31,510 nucleotides of DNA from Desulfovibrio sp. Dsv1. GTDB taxonomy: Bacteria; Desulfobacterota; Desulfovibrionia; Desulfovibrionales; Desulfovibrionaceae. The notes under the pieces were generated by a model, which saw only the letters and a program-made list of their open reading frames with translations, ran no database searches and had not been told where the DNA came from. How positions within the stretch are numbered: position 1 is the first letter of the stretch; every line of letters starts with the position of its first letter. This document shows, one piece after another, positions 15,404 through 23,397 of this stretch. The DNA is taken from positions 1 through 31,510 of the forward strand of contig APFI01000236.1 in the NCBI GenBank assembly GCA_000403945.1, written 5' to 3'. The position numbers and the translations under genes are program-made.

Positions 15404-16405
15404 TTAGTCTTTCCTGTCCTTCTTCAGCCAGGACATCATGCCGCGCAGGTTCTTGCCCACACGCTCGATCTGATGCTCGGATTCGTTACGACGCGTGGTC
15501 AGGAACATGGGATACTTGGCGCGGGCTTCCAGAATGAAGTCGCGGGCGAATTTGCCGCTCTGGATGTCCCTGAGCACGCCCTTCATTTCCCTTTTCACGT
15601 TCTCGTTGATCAGGCGCGGACCGGAGACATAGTCACCATATTCCGCCGTGTTGCTGATGGAATAACGCATGCGCGAGAGCCCGCCCTCGTACATCAGGTC
15701 CACGATCAGCTTCATTTCGTGCATGCATTCAAAATAGGCCATTTCCGGCTGGTACCCGGCTTCCACCAGGGTTTCGAAACCGGCCTTGATCAGGGCGGAG
15801 ATGCCGCCGCAAAGCACGGCCTGTTCGCCGAAGAGGTCGGTTTCCGTTTCTTCGCGGAAGCTGGTTTCAATGACGCCGGAGCGGGTGCCGCCAATGCCCT
15901 TGGCATAGGCCAGAGCCACCTTGAGGGCTTCGCCTGTGGCGTCCTGCTCAATGGCCACCAGGCAGGGCACGCCGCCGCCTTCGGTAAAGGTGCGGCGCAC
16001 CAGGTGGCCGGGGCCCTTGGGCGCGATGAGGAAGACGTCCACGTCCTTGGGCGGCTGGATCTGGCTGAAATGGATGTTGAAGCCGTGGGCGAACAGCAGG
16101 GCCTTGCCCCTGGTCAGGTGGGGCTTGATATCGTTTTCATAGACCGCCGCCTGCACTTCGTCGGGCAGCAGAATCATGATCAGATCGGCCTGCTTGGCGG
16201 CTTCGGCGGCGGACACGGGCGTGAAGCCGTGTTCCTTGGCAAGCTCGCAGTTGGCGCCGCCGGGGCGCTGCCCCACGACCACCTTGACGCCGGAATCCCG
16301 CAGGTTCTGGGCATGGGCATGGCCCTGGCTGCCGTAGCCGATGATGGCCACGGTTTTATCTTTCAAAACATTGAGATCGGCATCCTGATCATAATAAACT
16401 TTCAT
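15404..16405 (-). CDS. ilvC: Ketol-acid reductoisomerase
   Basis: This 333-residue class I (short) KARI performs the Mg-dependent alkyl shift and NADPH reduction that turns acetolactate into dihydroxyisovalerate in valine, leucine and isoleucine synthesis. The cofactor motif is IIGYGSQGHAHAQNL (about 21-35), followed by VGQRPGG. The catalytic domain shows ETSFREETETDLFGEQAVLCGG near 185-206, with the conserved D and E metal ligands, and ECMHEMKLIVDLMYEGG near 225. GAGGAT seven bases upstream supports the ATG. It is the last gene of the ilv run, 148 bases beyond ilvN with a possible attenuator between, so it may be controlled separately. Confidence 0.97.
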   Translation of the reverse strand: MKVYYDQDADLNVLKDKTVAIIGYGSQGHAHAQNLRDSGVKVVVGQRPGGANCELAKEHGFTPVSAAEAAKQADLIMILLPDEVQAAVYENDIKPHLTRGKALLFAHGFNIHFSQIQPPKDVDVFLIAPKGPGHLVRRTFTEGGGVPCLVAIEQDATGEALKVALAYAKGIGGTRSGVIETSFREETETDLFGEQAVLCGGISALIKAGFETLVEAGYQPEMAYFECMHEMKLIVDLMYEGGLSRMRYSISNTAEYGDYVSGPRLINENVKREMKGVLRDIQSGKFARDFILEARAKYPMFLTTRRNESEHQIERVGKNLRGMMSWLKKDRKD

Positions 16406-16435
16406 CTGAACATCCTCTGTAATCGCTCACGGTTA

Positions 16436-16469
16436 AAACAAAACGCCTCCCCGGCCGCACATGCGGAGG
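16436..16469 (-). terminator. Possible attenuator between ilvN and ilvC
   Basis: On the minus strand CCTCC and GGAGG flank CCGC-ATGT-GCGG and are followed by GCGTTTTGTTTT. The two pairings compete, as in attenuators, but the stem is short. It lies 31-64 bases before the ilvC start. Confidence 0.3.
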
Positions 16470-16553
16470 GGAAATACGGCAAAGGGGGAATGGCGCGGAC
16501 CGCCGCGTTCCGTTCCCGCTTCGAACCTGGCATGCGCCTTTGCGGGCGGCGCG

Positions 16554-17042
16554 TCAATCCGCCTTCCTGGCGCGGCGCATGGCCACCGAGCCGGTGCGCG
16601 CCAGTTCCTTGATGCCAAAACGTTGCAGCAGGCTGATGATGGCCTCCAGCTTGCCGTGGTCGCCCGTGGCCTCAATGGTCATTTCATTGCAGCTGACGTC
16701 CACGACCTTGCAGCGAAAGATCTCCACCGTGCGCAGAATTTCACCGCGCATGGGGCCTTCGGCCTGCACCTTGACGAACATCATCTCCCGCTCCACGGCG
16801 GGGGTGTCCGCAAAATCCGTCACCTTGATGACCGAGACAATTTTGTGCAGATGCTTCATGATCTGCTCCAAAATCATGCTGTCGCCATAGGTGGTGATGG
16901 TCATGTGCGAAACACCGTCCTCAAGGGTCGGGGCCACATTGAGCGAATCGATATTGAAGCCGCGCCCGCTGAACAGGCCCACCACGCGGGAAAGCACGCC
17001 GGGTTCGTTTTCCACCAGCACGGAAAGCACGTGTCGTTGCAT
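16554..17042 (-). CDS. ilvN: Acetolactate synthase small (regulatory) subunit
   Basis: The 162-residue product is the regulatory subunit that binds valine and activates the large subunit. An N-terminal ACT domain (MQRHVLSVLVENEPGVLSRV, GRGFNIDSLNVAPT) and the C-terminal small-subunit domain (about 80-155, VKVQAEGPMRGEILRTVEIF) are complete. The long form resembles E. coli IlvH. The frame has an earlier ATG at 17048, but GGAG directly abuts it and is well spaced for ATG 17042, which also matches the family N-terminus. It begins nine bases after the ilvB stop. Confidence 0.95.
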   Translation of the reverse strand: MQRHVLSVLVENEPGVLSRVVGLFSGRGFNIDSLNVAPTLEDGVSHMTITTYGDSMILEQIMKHLHKIVSVIKVTDFADTPAVEREMMFVKVQAEGPMRGEILRTVEIFRCKVVDVSCNEMTIEATGDHGKLEAIISLLQRFGIKELARTGSVAMRRARKAD

Positions 17043-17051
17043 AGCCATCTC

Positions 17052-18743
17052 CTACACCAGCAGCATTTCGTCCAGCGCCGCGCCGGCGGGCACAATGGGG
17101 TAGACGTTTTCCTCGCGCTCCACCGCCACGTCGATGAAGGCGGGATTGGGCGTGGCCAGGGCCTTTTCCAGCTCGGGCAGGAGATCCTCAGGCTTTTCAA
17201 TGCGGTAGCCTTCGGCCCCGTAGGCCTCGGCCAGCTTCACGAAGTCGGGCTGGGCCTCCATATTGGTGGAACTGTAATTGTGGTTGTAGAAGAGCTCCTG
17301 CCACTGGCGCACCATGCCGAGATGGCGGTTGTTCAGGATGACCACCTTGACCGGCAGACTGTAGGCCACGGCCGTGGCCAGTTCCTGAATGTTCATCTGC
17401 AGTGAGGCGTCGCCGGCCACGGCGATGACCATCTTGTCCGGCAGGGCGAACTGCGCGCCGATGGCCGCCGGAAAGCCGTAGCCCATGGTGCCCAGGCCGC
17501 CGCTGGTCAGCAGGGTGCGCGGCCTGGTGAAGCTGTAGAACTGGGCCGCCCACATCTGGTGCTGACCCACTTCCGTGGCGATGATGGCGTCGCCACGGGT
17601 GAGTTCGCGCACGGCTTCCACCACCTGCTGGGGTTTGATGTTGCCGCTTTTCTGATAGCTGAGGGGTTTGCTTTCCTTCCATTCGGCCACGGCCCTGACC
17701 CATTCGGCGTGCTCCGCGGCCCAGTCCTTGCCGGACAGCTTGGCCTCGCAGATTTCCATGATACCCGCCAGGGCCTGCCTGCAGTCACCCACCACCGGCA
17801 CTTCCACCGCCACGTTCTTGCGGATGGAGGCGGGGTCGATGTCGATGTGCACGATGCGCGCCTTGGGCGCGAAGGCCGTCAGTTTGCCGGTGACGCGGTC
17901 GTCGAAGCGCGCGCCCACGCAGATCAGCAGGTCCGCGTTGTTGATGGCGAGATTGGCGGCATAGGTGCCGTGCATGCCCACCATGCCCAGCGAAAGCGGG
18001 TCCGTGGCCGGAAAGCCCCCCAGCCCCATGAGCGTGCAGGCCACGGGAATGTGCAGACGGCGCGCCAGAGCGGCCAGCTCTTCGGCGGCATTGGCCATAA
18101 TCACACCGCCGCCGGCCAGCAGTACCGGGCGTTTGGCCTGGGCCAGCTCTTCCACCGTGCGCCGCAACTGGTTGAGATTGGGCCTGTAGGTGGGGTTGTA
18201 GCTGCGCATGTAGATGTCTTCGGGCCAGGTGAATTCCGCCCTGGCCTGGATCACGTCCTTGGGCAGGTCCACCAGCACCGGGCCGGGCCGGCCGGAGCGG
18301 GCCAGATAAAAGGCCTGACGGATGGTCAGAGCCAGCTTGTTCACGTCCTTGACCAGAAAGTTGTGCTTGGTGCAGGGGCGGGTGATACCCACAATGTCCA
18401 CTTCCTGGAAGGCGTCGTTGCCGATGAGCCTGGTGGGCACCTGGCCCGTGACCACAACCAGCGGAATGGAGTCGGAATACGCTGTGGCTATGCCCGTCAC
18501 CGTATTGGTGGCGCCCGGCCCGGAGGTCACCAGGCAGGCCCCGGCCTTGCCGGAGGCGCGGGCATAGCCGTCAGCCGCGTGCACAGCTCCCTGCTCATGG
18601 CGGACCAGCACATGACGGATCTCGGGATGTCGCGGCAGCTCGTCATAAATATCGATCACCGCGCCGCCCGGATAGCCGAACAGCACGTCCACGCCTTCAC
18701 GCTTCAGGGATTCAAGAAGAATCTGCGCACCTGTGCATTCCAT
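17052..18743 (-). CDS. ilvB: Acetolactate synthase large (catalytic) subunit
   Basis: This 563-residue thiamine diphosphate enzyme condenses pyruvate to acetolactate, or pyruvate with 2-ketobutyrate, the first common step of branched-chain amino acid synthesis. Visible are FGYPGGAVIDIYDEL, RHEQGAVHAADGYARASG with the glutamate that activates ThDP, SGPGATNTVTGIATAYSDS, and the ThDP-Mg motif GDASLQMN to NN near residues 438-465. The frame begins with TTG at 18758, but GAGGAGCC precedes ATG 18743 by about nine bases. It lies 21 bases after a DUF465 gene and just before ilvN, so the three are likely one operon. Confidence 0.96.
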   Translation of the reverse strand: MECTGAQILLESLKREGVDVLFGYPGGAVIDIYDELPRHPEIRHVLVRHEQGAVHAADGYARASGKAGACLVTSGPGATNTVTGIATAYSDSIPLVVVTGQVPTRLIGNDAFQEVDIVGITRPCTKHNFLVKDVNKLALTIRQAFYLARSGRPGPVLVDLPKDVIQARAEFTWPEDIYMRSYNPTYRPNLNQLRRTVEELAQAKRPVLLAGGGVIMANAAEELAALARRLHIPVACTLMGLGGFPATDPLSLGMVGMHGTYAANLAINNADLLICVGARFDDRVTGKLTAFAPKARIVHIDIDPASIRKNVAVEVPVVGDCRQALAGIMEICEAKLSGKDWAAEHAEWVRAVAEWKESKPLSYQKSGNIKPQQVVEAVRELTRGDAIIATEVGQHQMWAAQFYSFTRPRTLLTSGGLGTMGYGFPAAIGAQFALPDKMVIAVAGDASLQMNIQELATAVAYSLPVKVVILNNRHLGMVRQWQELFYNHNYSSTNMEAQPDFVKLAEAYGAEGYRIEKPEDLLPELEKALATPNPAFIDVAVEREENVYPIVPAGAALDEMLLV

Positions 18744-18764
18744 AGACCGGCTCCTCAACCGCTT

Positions 18765-18995
18765 TTATTTGTCTTGCTTTTTCAGACGATCCAGGATGTC
18801 CATCAGCTTGGTTTTGCCTTCCAGCTTCTGCTTCTTCAGCTGTTTCAGTGTCTGCTCTTCGGTGGGCGTGCGGTAGGCTTTGCTTTCCAACTTTTCCACC
18901 TGCTTTTCATAGAGCACGTGATCTTCCCAAAGGGATTTCAGCTCCGGATCAGTGGGCGCGTACTTTTCCAGCAGGTCAATTTCATGCTGATCCAT
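18765..18995 (-). CDS. DUF465/YdcH-like small coiled-coil protein
   Basis: The 76-residue protein is charged and helical. It starts MDQHEIDLLEKYAPTDPELK and shows the DUF465 pattern: ELKSLWEDHVLYEKQVEKLE, a short turn RTPTEE, then a lysine-rich helix LKQLKKQKLEGKTKLMDIL. This is an antiparallel helical hairpin of unknown function. GGAGA six bases upstream supports the start. It is the first gene of the ilv run, with a terminator of the preceding operon upstream, so its promoter probably drives ilvB and ilvN. No clear promoter boxes were found between 18996 and 19141. Confidence 0.8.
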   Translation of the reverse strand: MDQHEIDLLEKYAPTDPELKSLWEDHVLYEKQVEKLESKAYRTPTEEQTLKQLKKQKLEGKTKLMDILDRLKKQDK

Positions 18996-19141
18996 AAGAA
19001 ATCTCCAGCGTTAGATGTTCAAGCGCGGGCGATCCGCGCAAAAAGCCCGTCAGGGTGCATCCCGGCCTTGAAAATAAAAACTTCAAAGCGGTCCGGCCCG
19101 GAGGCGGTTTTCCCATTGAGGATTTCGCCCTCCCGGCAGGG

Positions 19142-19161
19142 AAAAATCCGGCGCAGCCGGA
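19142..19161 (-). terminator. Intrinsic terminator after yggT
   Basis: On the minus strand TCCGGC-TGC-GCCGGA is followed by TTTTT, 30 bases after the yggT stop. It separates the HAD-YggT operon from the ilv operon. Confidence 0.7.
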
Positions 19162-19190
19162 AGGCAAAATAACCGTTTCGGGAAGCGCCC

Positions 19191-19493
19191 CTAATGCAGG
19201 GCGATGGCATACTGCGCCAGCGAGGCGATCACGATGCGGTTGATCAGCTCAATGGACAGCAGCACCACCACCGGCGAAAAATCCAGGCCGCTCGTATAGG
19301 TGAAGGGCAGCCACTTGCGCACCCGGTAAAAGACAGGCTCGGTCAGGAGTCGCAGGGTCCGCACAATGGGATTGTAAGGATCGGGCCGCACCCAGGTCAG
19401 CACGGCGGAGATGATTACAATCCAGAAATAGATATTCAGCAGCGAACCCAGCACCAGGGCTATGGCGCTCAAAGTATTGGCAAGCACAATCAT
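19191..19493 (-). CDS. YggT-family membrane protein
   Basis: The 100-residue protein has two hydrophobic regions, about residues 5-32 and 68-95, around the conserved centre TWVRPDPYNPIVRTLRLLTEPVFYRVRKWLP, which is the YggT repeat signature (WxRPDPxNPxVRxLxxxTEP). YggT proteins are small inner-membrane proteins of unclear function. This is a single-repeat form of normal length. It follows the HAD phosphatase gene by 36 bases and is closed by a terminator. Confidence 0.88.
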   Translation of the reverse strand: MIVLANTLSAIALVLGSLLNIYFWIVIISAVLTWVRPDPYNPIVRTLRLLTEPVFYRVRKWLPFTYTSGLDFSPVVVLLSIELINRIVIASLAQYAIALH

Positions 19494-19529
19494 GCGGTCT
19501 CCGACCTAACCTTTAAGACTGGACGTGAA

Positions 19530-20189
19530 TCAATGGCGGCCCGCCAGAACCGGGGCCAGGGCCCGGCCCAGAGCGGCGAAATCCGGCGCGACGATCCGGC
19601 CTTGCAGGTCGCCGCCGTTGAAAGCCGCGAACGTCGCCCCCGCCGCTTCGGCGGCCTCCCTGTCATGCGGGCTGTCGCCCACAAAAAGCGTATCCCGGGG
19701 CCGCGCGCCCCAGTCCGCGCAGATGCGCAACGCGCCCTCGGGCGACGGCTTGGGCGCGACGTTGCTCGCCGTGAGCACGGGATTAAAATAGGGGGGCAAG
19801 GCGAAAAAGTCCAGAACCCTTTGCATGCCCTGTTCCGTGCGGTTGGTGGCGATGGCCATGCGCACGCCCCTGGCGTGCAGCTCTTCCGCGAATTCGCGGA
19901 AACCGGGCATAAGGCGCAGCAGGGGCAGGATATCGCGCTGGTAGTTGATCTCGTCCCTGGTCACGCGGTCGATCTCGCCGTGCAGACACTCGGGCAGGAT
20001 GTGGCGCAGGGCCTGACCCGCCGTGGCCATGAAGGAATAGGCCTCCTGCTCCGGCGTCATGGGTGGCAGGCCGAAACAGGCCAGCACGCGATTGTAGAAT
20101 TCGTCATTGGCCGCGCGGGAATTGATCATCACGCCGTCGCAGTCGAAAATCACGCCGCTCAGGCCGCGGGGAAAAAGCGCTCCGCTCAT
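19530..20189 (-). CDS. HAD-superfamily phosphatase (phosphoglycolate phosphatase-like)
   Basis: The 219-residue protein shows all four HAD motifs: GVIFDCDGVMINS near residue 12 (nucleophile and acid-base aspartates), IATNRTEQG (motif II Thr/Asn), KPSPEGALRIC (motif III Lys), and LFVGDSPHDREAAEAAG (motif IV). A C1-type helical cap lies between motifs I and II. The substrate is unknown; Gph-type 2-phosphoglycolate or a nucleotide or sugar phosphate is possible. The frame continues upstream, but ATG 20189 overlaps the TGA of the preceding gene (ATGA) and gives the canonical N-terminus MSGALFPRGLSGVIFDCDG. Confidence 0.88.
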   Translation of the reverse strand: MSGALFPRGLSGVIFDCDGVMINSRAANDEFYNRVLACFGLPPMTPEQEAYSFMATAGQALRHILPECLHGEIDRVTRDEINYQRDILPLLRLMPGFREFAEELHARGVRMAIATNRTEQGMQRVLDFFALPPYFNPVLTASNVAPKPSPEGALRICADWGARPRDTLFVGDSPHDREAAEAAGATFAAFNGGDLQGRIVAPDFAALGRALAPVLAGRH

Positions 20190-21058
20190 GCGCGCCCCCA
20201 GGTCAGCCAGACGCGCTCCACGGCCAGGGGGCCGTCCGCGCCCCGCTCCGGCGGACGCGAATGCCCCAGCGCCCGCCAGAGCGGGGCGCGGGCTTCCACG
20301 ATCTCGTCGGCATGCTCCGCCGTGCAGCCCAGCAATTTCGCGTATCGCGGCGCGGGGCTGAAGTCGAGTCGTTCCAGCAGGTCCGCGCGCATGGGGCCTT
20401 CCGCCGCCAGCGCCGCGTCCTCGGGCAGAAAATACGCGGCATTGGCCGCCGCCAATCGCCAGGGTGGAACCAGGGACGGGTCCAGCGCGATGGACGCGCC
20501 CAGAAAAGGCAGGCCGCACGGGTATTCATCCCCTTCCACGCTCAAGGCGGCGGCCAGCCGGTTGGCGTTGTCCGCATAGCGCCGGGCCAGCTCGGCCAGT
20601 TCGGCCAGGCGTTCTTCCTGAAGCCAAAGCCAGAGCAGGGTCTTCTGGGCCTGTTCGCGCTCCAGCCGCTCCCGGCAGGCGGCTTCCGTCGCCGGGGAGG
20701 CGGCGCCGCCAAGCCTGTCCAGATCTTTCAGCGCTGCCAACTCGGCATGCTGCCGCGCGTTGCGGGCGTTGCCCGCCGCGGCGGCGCCCAGCGGCATGCC
20801 GGAAAGGGCCGTCACGTCCATCTGACGCAGATCCGCCAGACAGACCGCGGCCTCGCGTTCGCTGAAGGGATAATTTGACGGGCGATAGCGGCTGTGGACC
20901 GGGGCAGCCGCGTCATCCACAGCGCAAAGATCGTCCGGCAAGCCCGGCCAGAGGCGCAGGGCTCCCGGCCAGGCCGGGGCGGGGAAGGAATCCGGGGCCA
21001 GTCCCCGGGGCAGCGGCCCGCGCAAAAACGGCAGCTTGAGGCACAAGGTCACATTCAT
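20186..21058 (-). CDS. Conserved-looking hypothetical protein
   Basis: I do not recognise a domain in this 290-residue protein. It has no membrane segment or signal peptide. The N-terminal third is Pro/Trp-rich (LPDDLCAVDDAAAPVHSRYRP, then SNYPFSEREAAVCLADLRQM). The middle is a charged Leu/Glu/Ala-rich helical region (about 100-180, QKTLLWLWLQEERLAELAELA). The C-terminus is mixed. AAGGA seven bases upstream supports the ATG, and its stop overlaps the HAD phosphatase start, so the two are translationally coupled and may share a pathway. It is divergent from the MBL hydrolase gene. Confidence 0.75.
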   Translation of the reverse strand: MNVTLCLKLPFLRGPLPRGLAPDSFPAPAWPGALRLWPGLPDDLCAVDDAAAPVHSRYRPSNYPFSEREAAVCLADLRQMDVTALSGMPLGAAAAGNARNARQHAELAALKDLDRLGGAASPATEAACRERLEREQAQKTLLWLWLQEERLAELAELARRYADNANRLAAALSVEGDEYPCGLPFLGASIALDPSLVPPWRLAAANAAYFLPEDAALAAEGPMRADLLERLDFSPAPRYAKLLGCTAEHADEIVEARAPLWRALGHSRPPERGADGPLAVERVWLTWGRA

Positions 21059-21151
21059 ACTTTTTTCCTTCGGAGTCGATTAACATACATGATAACAGGC
21101 CGGCAAGACTGAAATTATATGCGTCCACCCCGGGGTCGCCGCGCCCGGCCC

Positions 21152-21178
21152 TTGCCCGTGCCCTCCCACTGGTATAAC
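21152..21178 (+). promoter_or_regulatory. Predicted extended -10 promoter of the MBL-comF operon
   Basis: TTGCCC (21152-21157), 15 bases, then TGG-TATAAC with the hexamer at 21173-21178. The TGn extension compensates for the short spacing. The start codon is about 35 bases downstream of the predicted transcription start. Confidence 0.5.
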
Positions 21179-21218
21179 ATATGGGCACATATTCACATCA
21201 TCCCGCAGAGGACATCAC

Positions 21219-21845
21219 ATGCCTGTAGCCACATTCCCTCTGGGCCCCTTGCAGACCAACAGCTACCTTATCCACAACGCCGATCAGGCCGTGGCTGTGG
21301 ACGTGGGTGGCGAGCCCGCGCCCATGATTGAATACCTGACGGAACACAAGCTCACTCTGGCCGCCATCTGTCTCACCCACCGGCACTTCGACCATCTCTA
21401 CGGCGTGGCTGAACTGGCCGGAGCCACAAAAGCCGCTGTCTACACCCCCACAGGCGACGACAGCCTGGCCGAAACCGAATCCGGCAGGGGCGGCATCTGG
21501 GGCTTCCCGCCGGTGTCGCCTTTCGACAGCCTGCCCATGCCCACAGGCCAGGCCGACTTCGGCGGCATGGAGTGCCGGGTGCTGGAGACGCCGGGGCACA
21601 CGCCGGGCGGGGTGTCCCTGTACTTCCCGGCGGGCAAGCTGGTCTTCACCGGCGACGCGCTCTTTTACCGTTCCATGGGACGCACGGACTTCCCCGGCGG
21701 CAACCAGGCCACGCTGCTACACTCCATCGTGGACGTGCTTTTCAAGCTACCGGACGACACTGCGGTCTATCCCGGCCACGGCCCGGCCACCAGCATCGGC
21801 GACGAGCGCAGAAACAATCCCTTCTGCGGCGAGTTCGGAGCGTGA
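21219..21845 (+). CDS. Metallo-beta-lactamase-fold hydrolase (glyoxalase II-like)
   Basis: The 208-residue protein has the full MBL metal set: THRHFDH (residues 50-56), the histidine in LETPGHTPGG, the aspartate in FTGDALFYRSMGRTDFPGG, and the C-terminal histidine in VYPGHGP. FYRSMGRTDFPGG and the short length resemble small glyoxalase II-like thioester hydrolases (YcbL type). The substrate is not deducible. AGAGGA six bases upstream supports the ATG. It is first in a coupled operon; its TGA overlaps the GTG of the next gene. Confidence 0.9.
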   Translation: MPVATFPLGPLQTNSYLIHNADQAVAVDVGGEPAPMIEYLTEHKLTLAAICLTHRHFDHLYGVAELAGATKAAVYTPTGDDSLAETESGRGGIWGFPPVSPFDSLPMPTGQADFGGMECRVLETPGHTPGGVSLYFPAGKLVFTGDALFYRSMGRTDFPGGNQATLLHSIVDVLFKLPDDTAVYPGHGPATSIGDERRNNPFCGEFGA

Positions 21846-22471
21846 ACCGGATTCTGGCGCTCTTGTGCAGTCCCCGGCCCGACGGCGTTTCCGACAGTCT
21901 AGCCCGCCTTTTCGCCGAAGGCGCGGCCGAGGCCGGGGCTGCGGTGCGCCTTGAGCCCCTGCGCCGCTACGCCATCACGCCCTGCATCGGCTGCGGGGCC
22001 TGTTCCCGCCCCCCGCACAACTGCGTGCTGGGCAAGGGCGGCGATCAGGCCGAAGAACTGTTTTCTCTGCTTCAGGCTGCGCCTCTGGTGCTGCTGGCCG
22101 CGCCCATCTATTTTTATGCGCTGCCCGCCCGTTTCAAAGCCCTCATCGACCGGGGGCAGCGTTTCTGGGCCGCGCGGTCGCGGGCCGACGCCGCCAAGGA
22201 CGGCGAGTCCCTCTTCTCGCCCAAGCCCGTGCTGGCGGCTCTGGCCGCCGGAAGACCGCGCGGCGGTCAGTTGTTCAACGGCGCCCTGCTGACTCTCAAA
22301 TACTTTCTGGCCCCGCAAAACGCCCGGATTCAGGGCACACGCCTGCTGCGCGGCCTGGACAAGCCGGAAGACCTGTGGGCGCGCCCGGCGGTCTGCGACG
22401 CGTTGCGCGCATGGGGACGCCATTGGGGTGAGAGGTTTGCGGCCCTGGCGAAAGACGGGCACGTGGGGTGA
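21842..22471 (+). CDS. NAD(P)H-dependent FMN reductase / flavodoxin-like protein with CxxCxxC
   Basis: The 209-residue protein starts at GTG 21842 as MNRILALLCSPRPDGVSDSLA, the FMN phosphate-binding loop of the NADPH-dependent FMN reductase/WrbA family. It then has the cysteine motif CIGCGACSRPPHNC near 46-59, common in iron-sulfur flavoproteins and multimeric flavodoxins, and the flavin-site segment LLAAPIYFYALPARFKALIDRGQRFW. The C-terminal third is less typical. It overlaps the genes on both sides by four bases (GTGA), so it is translationally coupled to the MBL hydrolase and ComF. An electron-transfer or quinone-reducing role is inferred from the family only. Confidence 0.85.
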   Translation: MNRILALLCSPRPDGVSDSLARLFAEGAAEAGAAVRLEPLRRYAITPCIGCGACSRPPHNCVLGKGGDQAEELFSLLQAAPLVLLAAPIYFYALPARFKALIDRGQRFWAARSRADAAKDGESLFSPKPVLAALAAGRPRGGQLFNGALLTLKYFLAPQNARIQGTRLLRGLDKPEDLWARPAVCDALRAWGRHWGERFAALAKDGHVG

Positions 22472-23265
22472 TCTCCGGCTTTCTGCGGCGTTGGAGCCAT
22501 ATTCTGGGCCTGAATGAGACGCGTTGCGCGCACTGCCTGCGCCCTTTTCTGCCCGCCGGAGATACCCGCGGCGCTTCCGCGGACGACATTGCGGGGGCCG
22601 CCGCGCCGCTCTGCCCGGAATGCCGGGCATTGTTCTCCCCATACTGTGGACCGCGCTGCCCGCGTTGCGGCCTGCCCACGGCGGAAGCGCGCGCTTCGGG
22701 CCAAGCCGTCGCAATGTTCCGGTCCGGCCGAGACAGCCGTTGCGGCCGATGCCTGAATGATGATCCGCCCTGGGGCAGTCTGGCCTACTACGGCCTGTAT
22801 TGCGACGCAGTGCGCGACGTTTTGCTGCGGCTCAAATTCGACGGGGAACTCTCCCTGGCTCCGTTGCTCGGAGCCTGCCTGCTGGAAGCCTCCCGCTGTC
22901 TGCCGCGCCCCGACGCGCTGCTGGCCGTGCCGCAGCACCCGGCCCACCTGCGCCGCCGGGGTTTCAATCAGGCCCACGAATTGGCCAAGGCTCTGCATTG
23001 TCTGGCGGGCCTGCCCCTGCGCCCGGAGCTGCTGCGTCGCACAAAAACGGGCCCGCCCCAAGCCGGATTGTCCGCCTCCCTGCGCCGCCGTAATGTGCTG
23101 GGCTCTTTTCAGGCCGCGCCTCAGGCCAGCGGCCTGCGCCTCTGGCTGATCGACGACGTGATGACCACAGGGAGCACCCTGGCGGCGGCATGTCTGGCCC
23201 TGCGCGCGGCCGGAGCGCTGGAGGTATGCGCGCTCTGCGTCGCACGGACGCCGAGGCACGGTTGA
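22468..23265 (+). CDS. ComF-family amidophosphoribosyltransferase-like protein
   Basis: The 265-residue protein has an N-terminal zinc-ribbon-like region with cysteine pairs (CAHC, CPEC, CPRCG, CGRC, residues about 20-93). A phosphoribosyltransferase domain follows, with VPQHPAHLRRRGFNQAHELAKAL and the PRPP loop LWLIDDVMTTGSTL near residue 228. ComF (B. subtilis) and GntX/YhgH (E. coli) are involved in DNA uptake or use. No other competence gene is nearby. The GTG start overlaps the preceding stop (GTGA). The N-terminal insert between cysteine pairs is longer than usual. Confidence 0.87.
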   Translation: MISGFLRRWSHILGLNETRCAHCLRPFLPAGDTRGASADDIAGAAAPLCPECRALFSPYCGPRCPRCGLPTAEARASGQAVAMFRSGRDSRCGRCLNDDPPWGSLAYYGLYCDAVRDVLLRLKFDGELSLAPLLGACLLEASRCLPRPDALLAVPQHPAHLRRRGFNQAHELAKALHCLAGLPLRPELLRRTKTGPPQAGLSASLRRRNVLGSFQAAPQASGLRLWLIDDVMTTGSTLAAACLALRAAGALEVCALCVARTPRHG

Positions 23266-23397
23266 AACCCGTTGCGGGCATGACAACGTCCGACCCTTTT
23301 GCTATGGTGGGCACGGCGCGGCGCTCCTGACCGCGAACGCCGCGCCCGCGCCCGCATCTTCGCGCGGCGCGGGTTCGCAACGCCTTTGGGAGCTCCC

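Noticed and set aside
15473..16612. Plus-strand open frame of 379 codons antisense to ilvC
   Set aside because: Lies over a clear ilvC; product is low-complexity and Gly/His-rich.
17559..19172. Plus-strand open frame of 537 codons antisense to ilvB and DUF465
   Set aside because: Overlaps two well-supported genes and a terminator, with no recognisable domain.
19019..19210. Minus-strand ORF of 63 codons between yggT and the DUF465 gene
   Set aside because: It spans the intrinsic terminator at 19142-19161 and has no ribosome binding site.
22330..23286. Minus-strand open frame of 318 codons antisense to comF
   Set aside because: Shadow of comF, whose zinc and PRPP motifs are clear.
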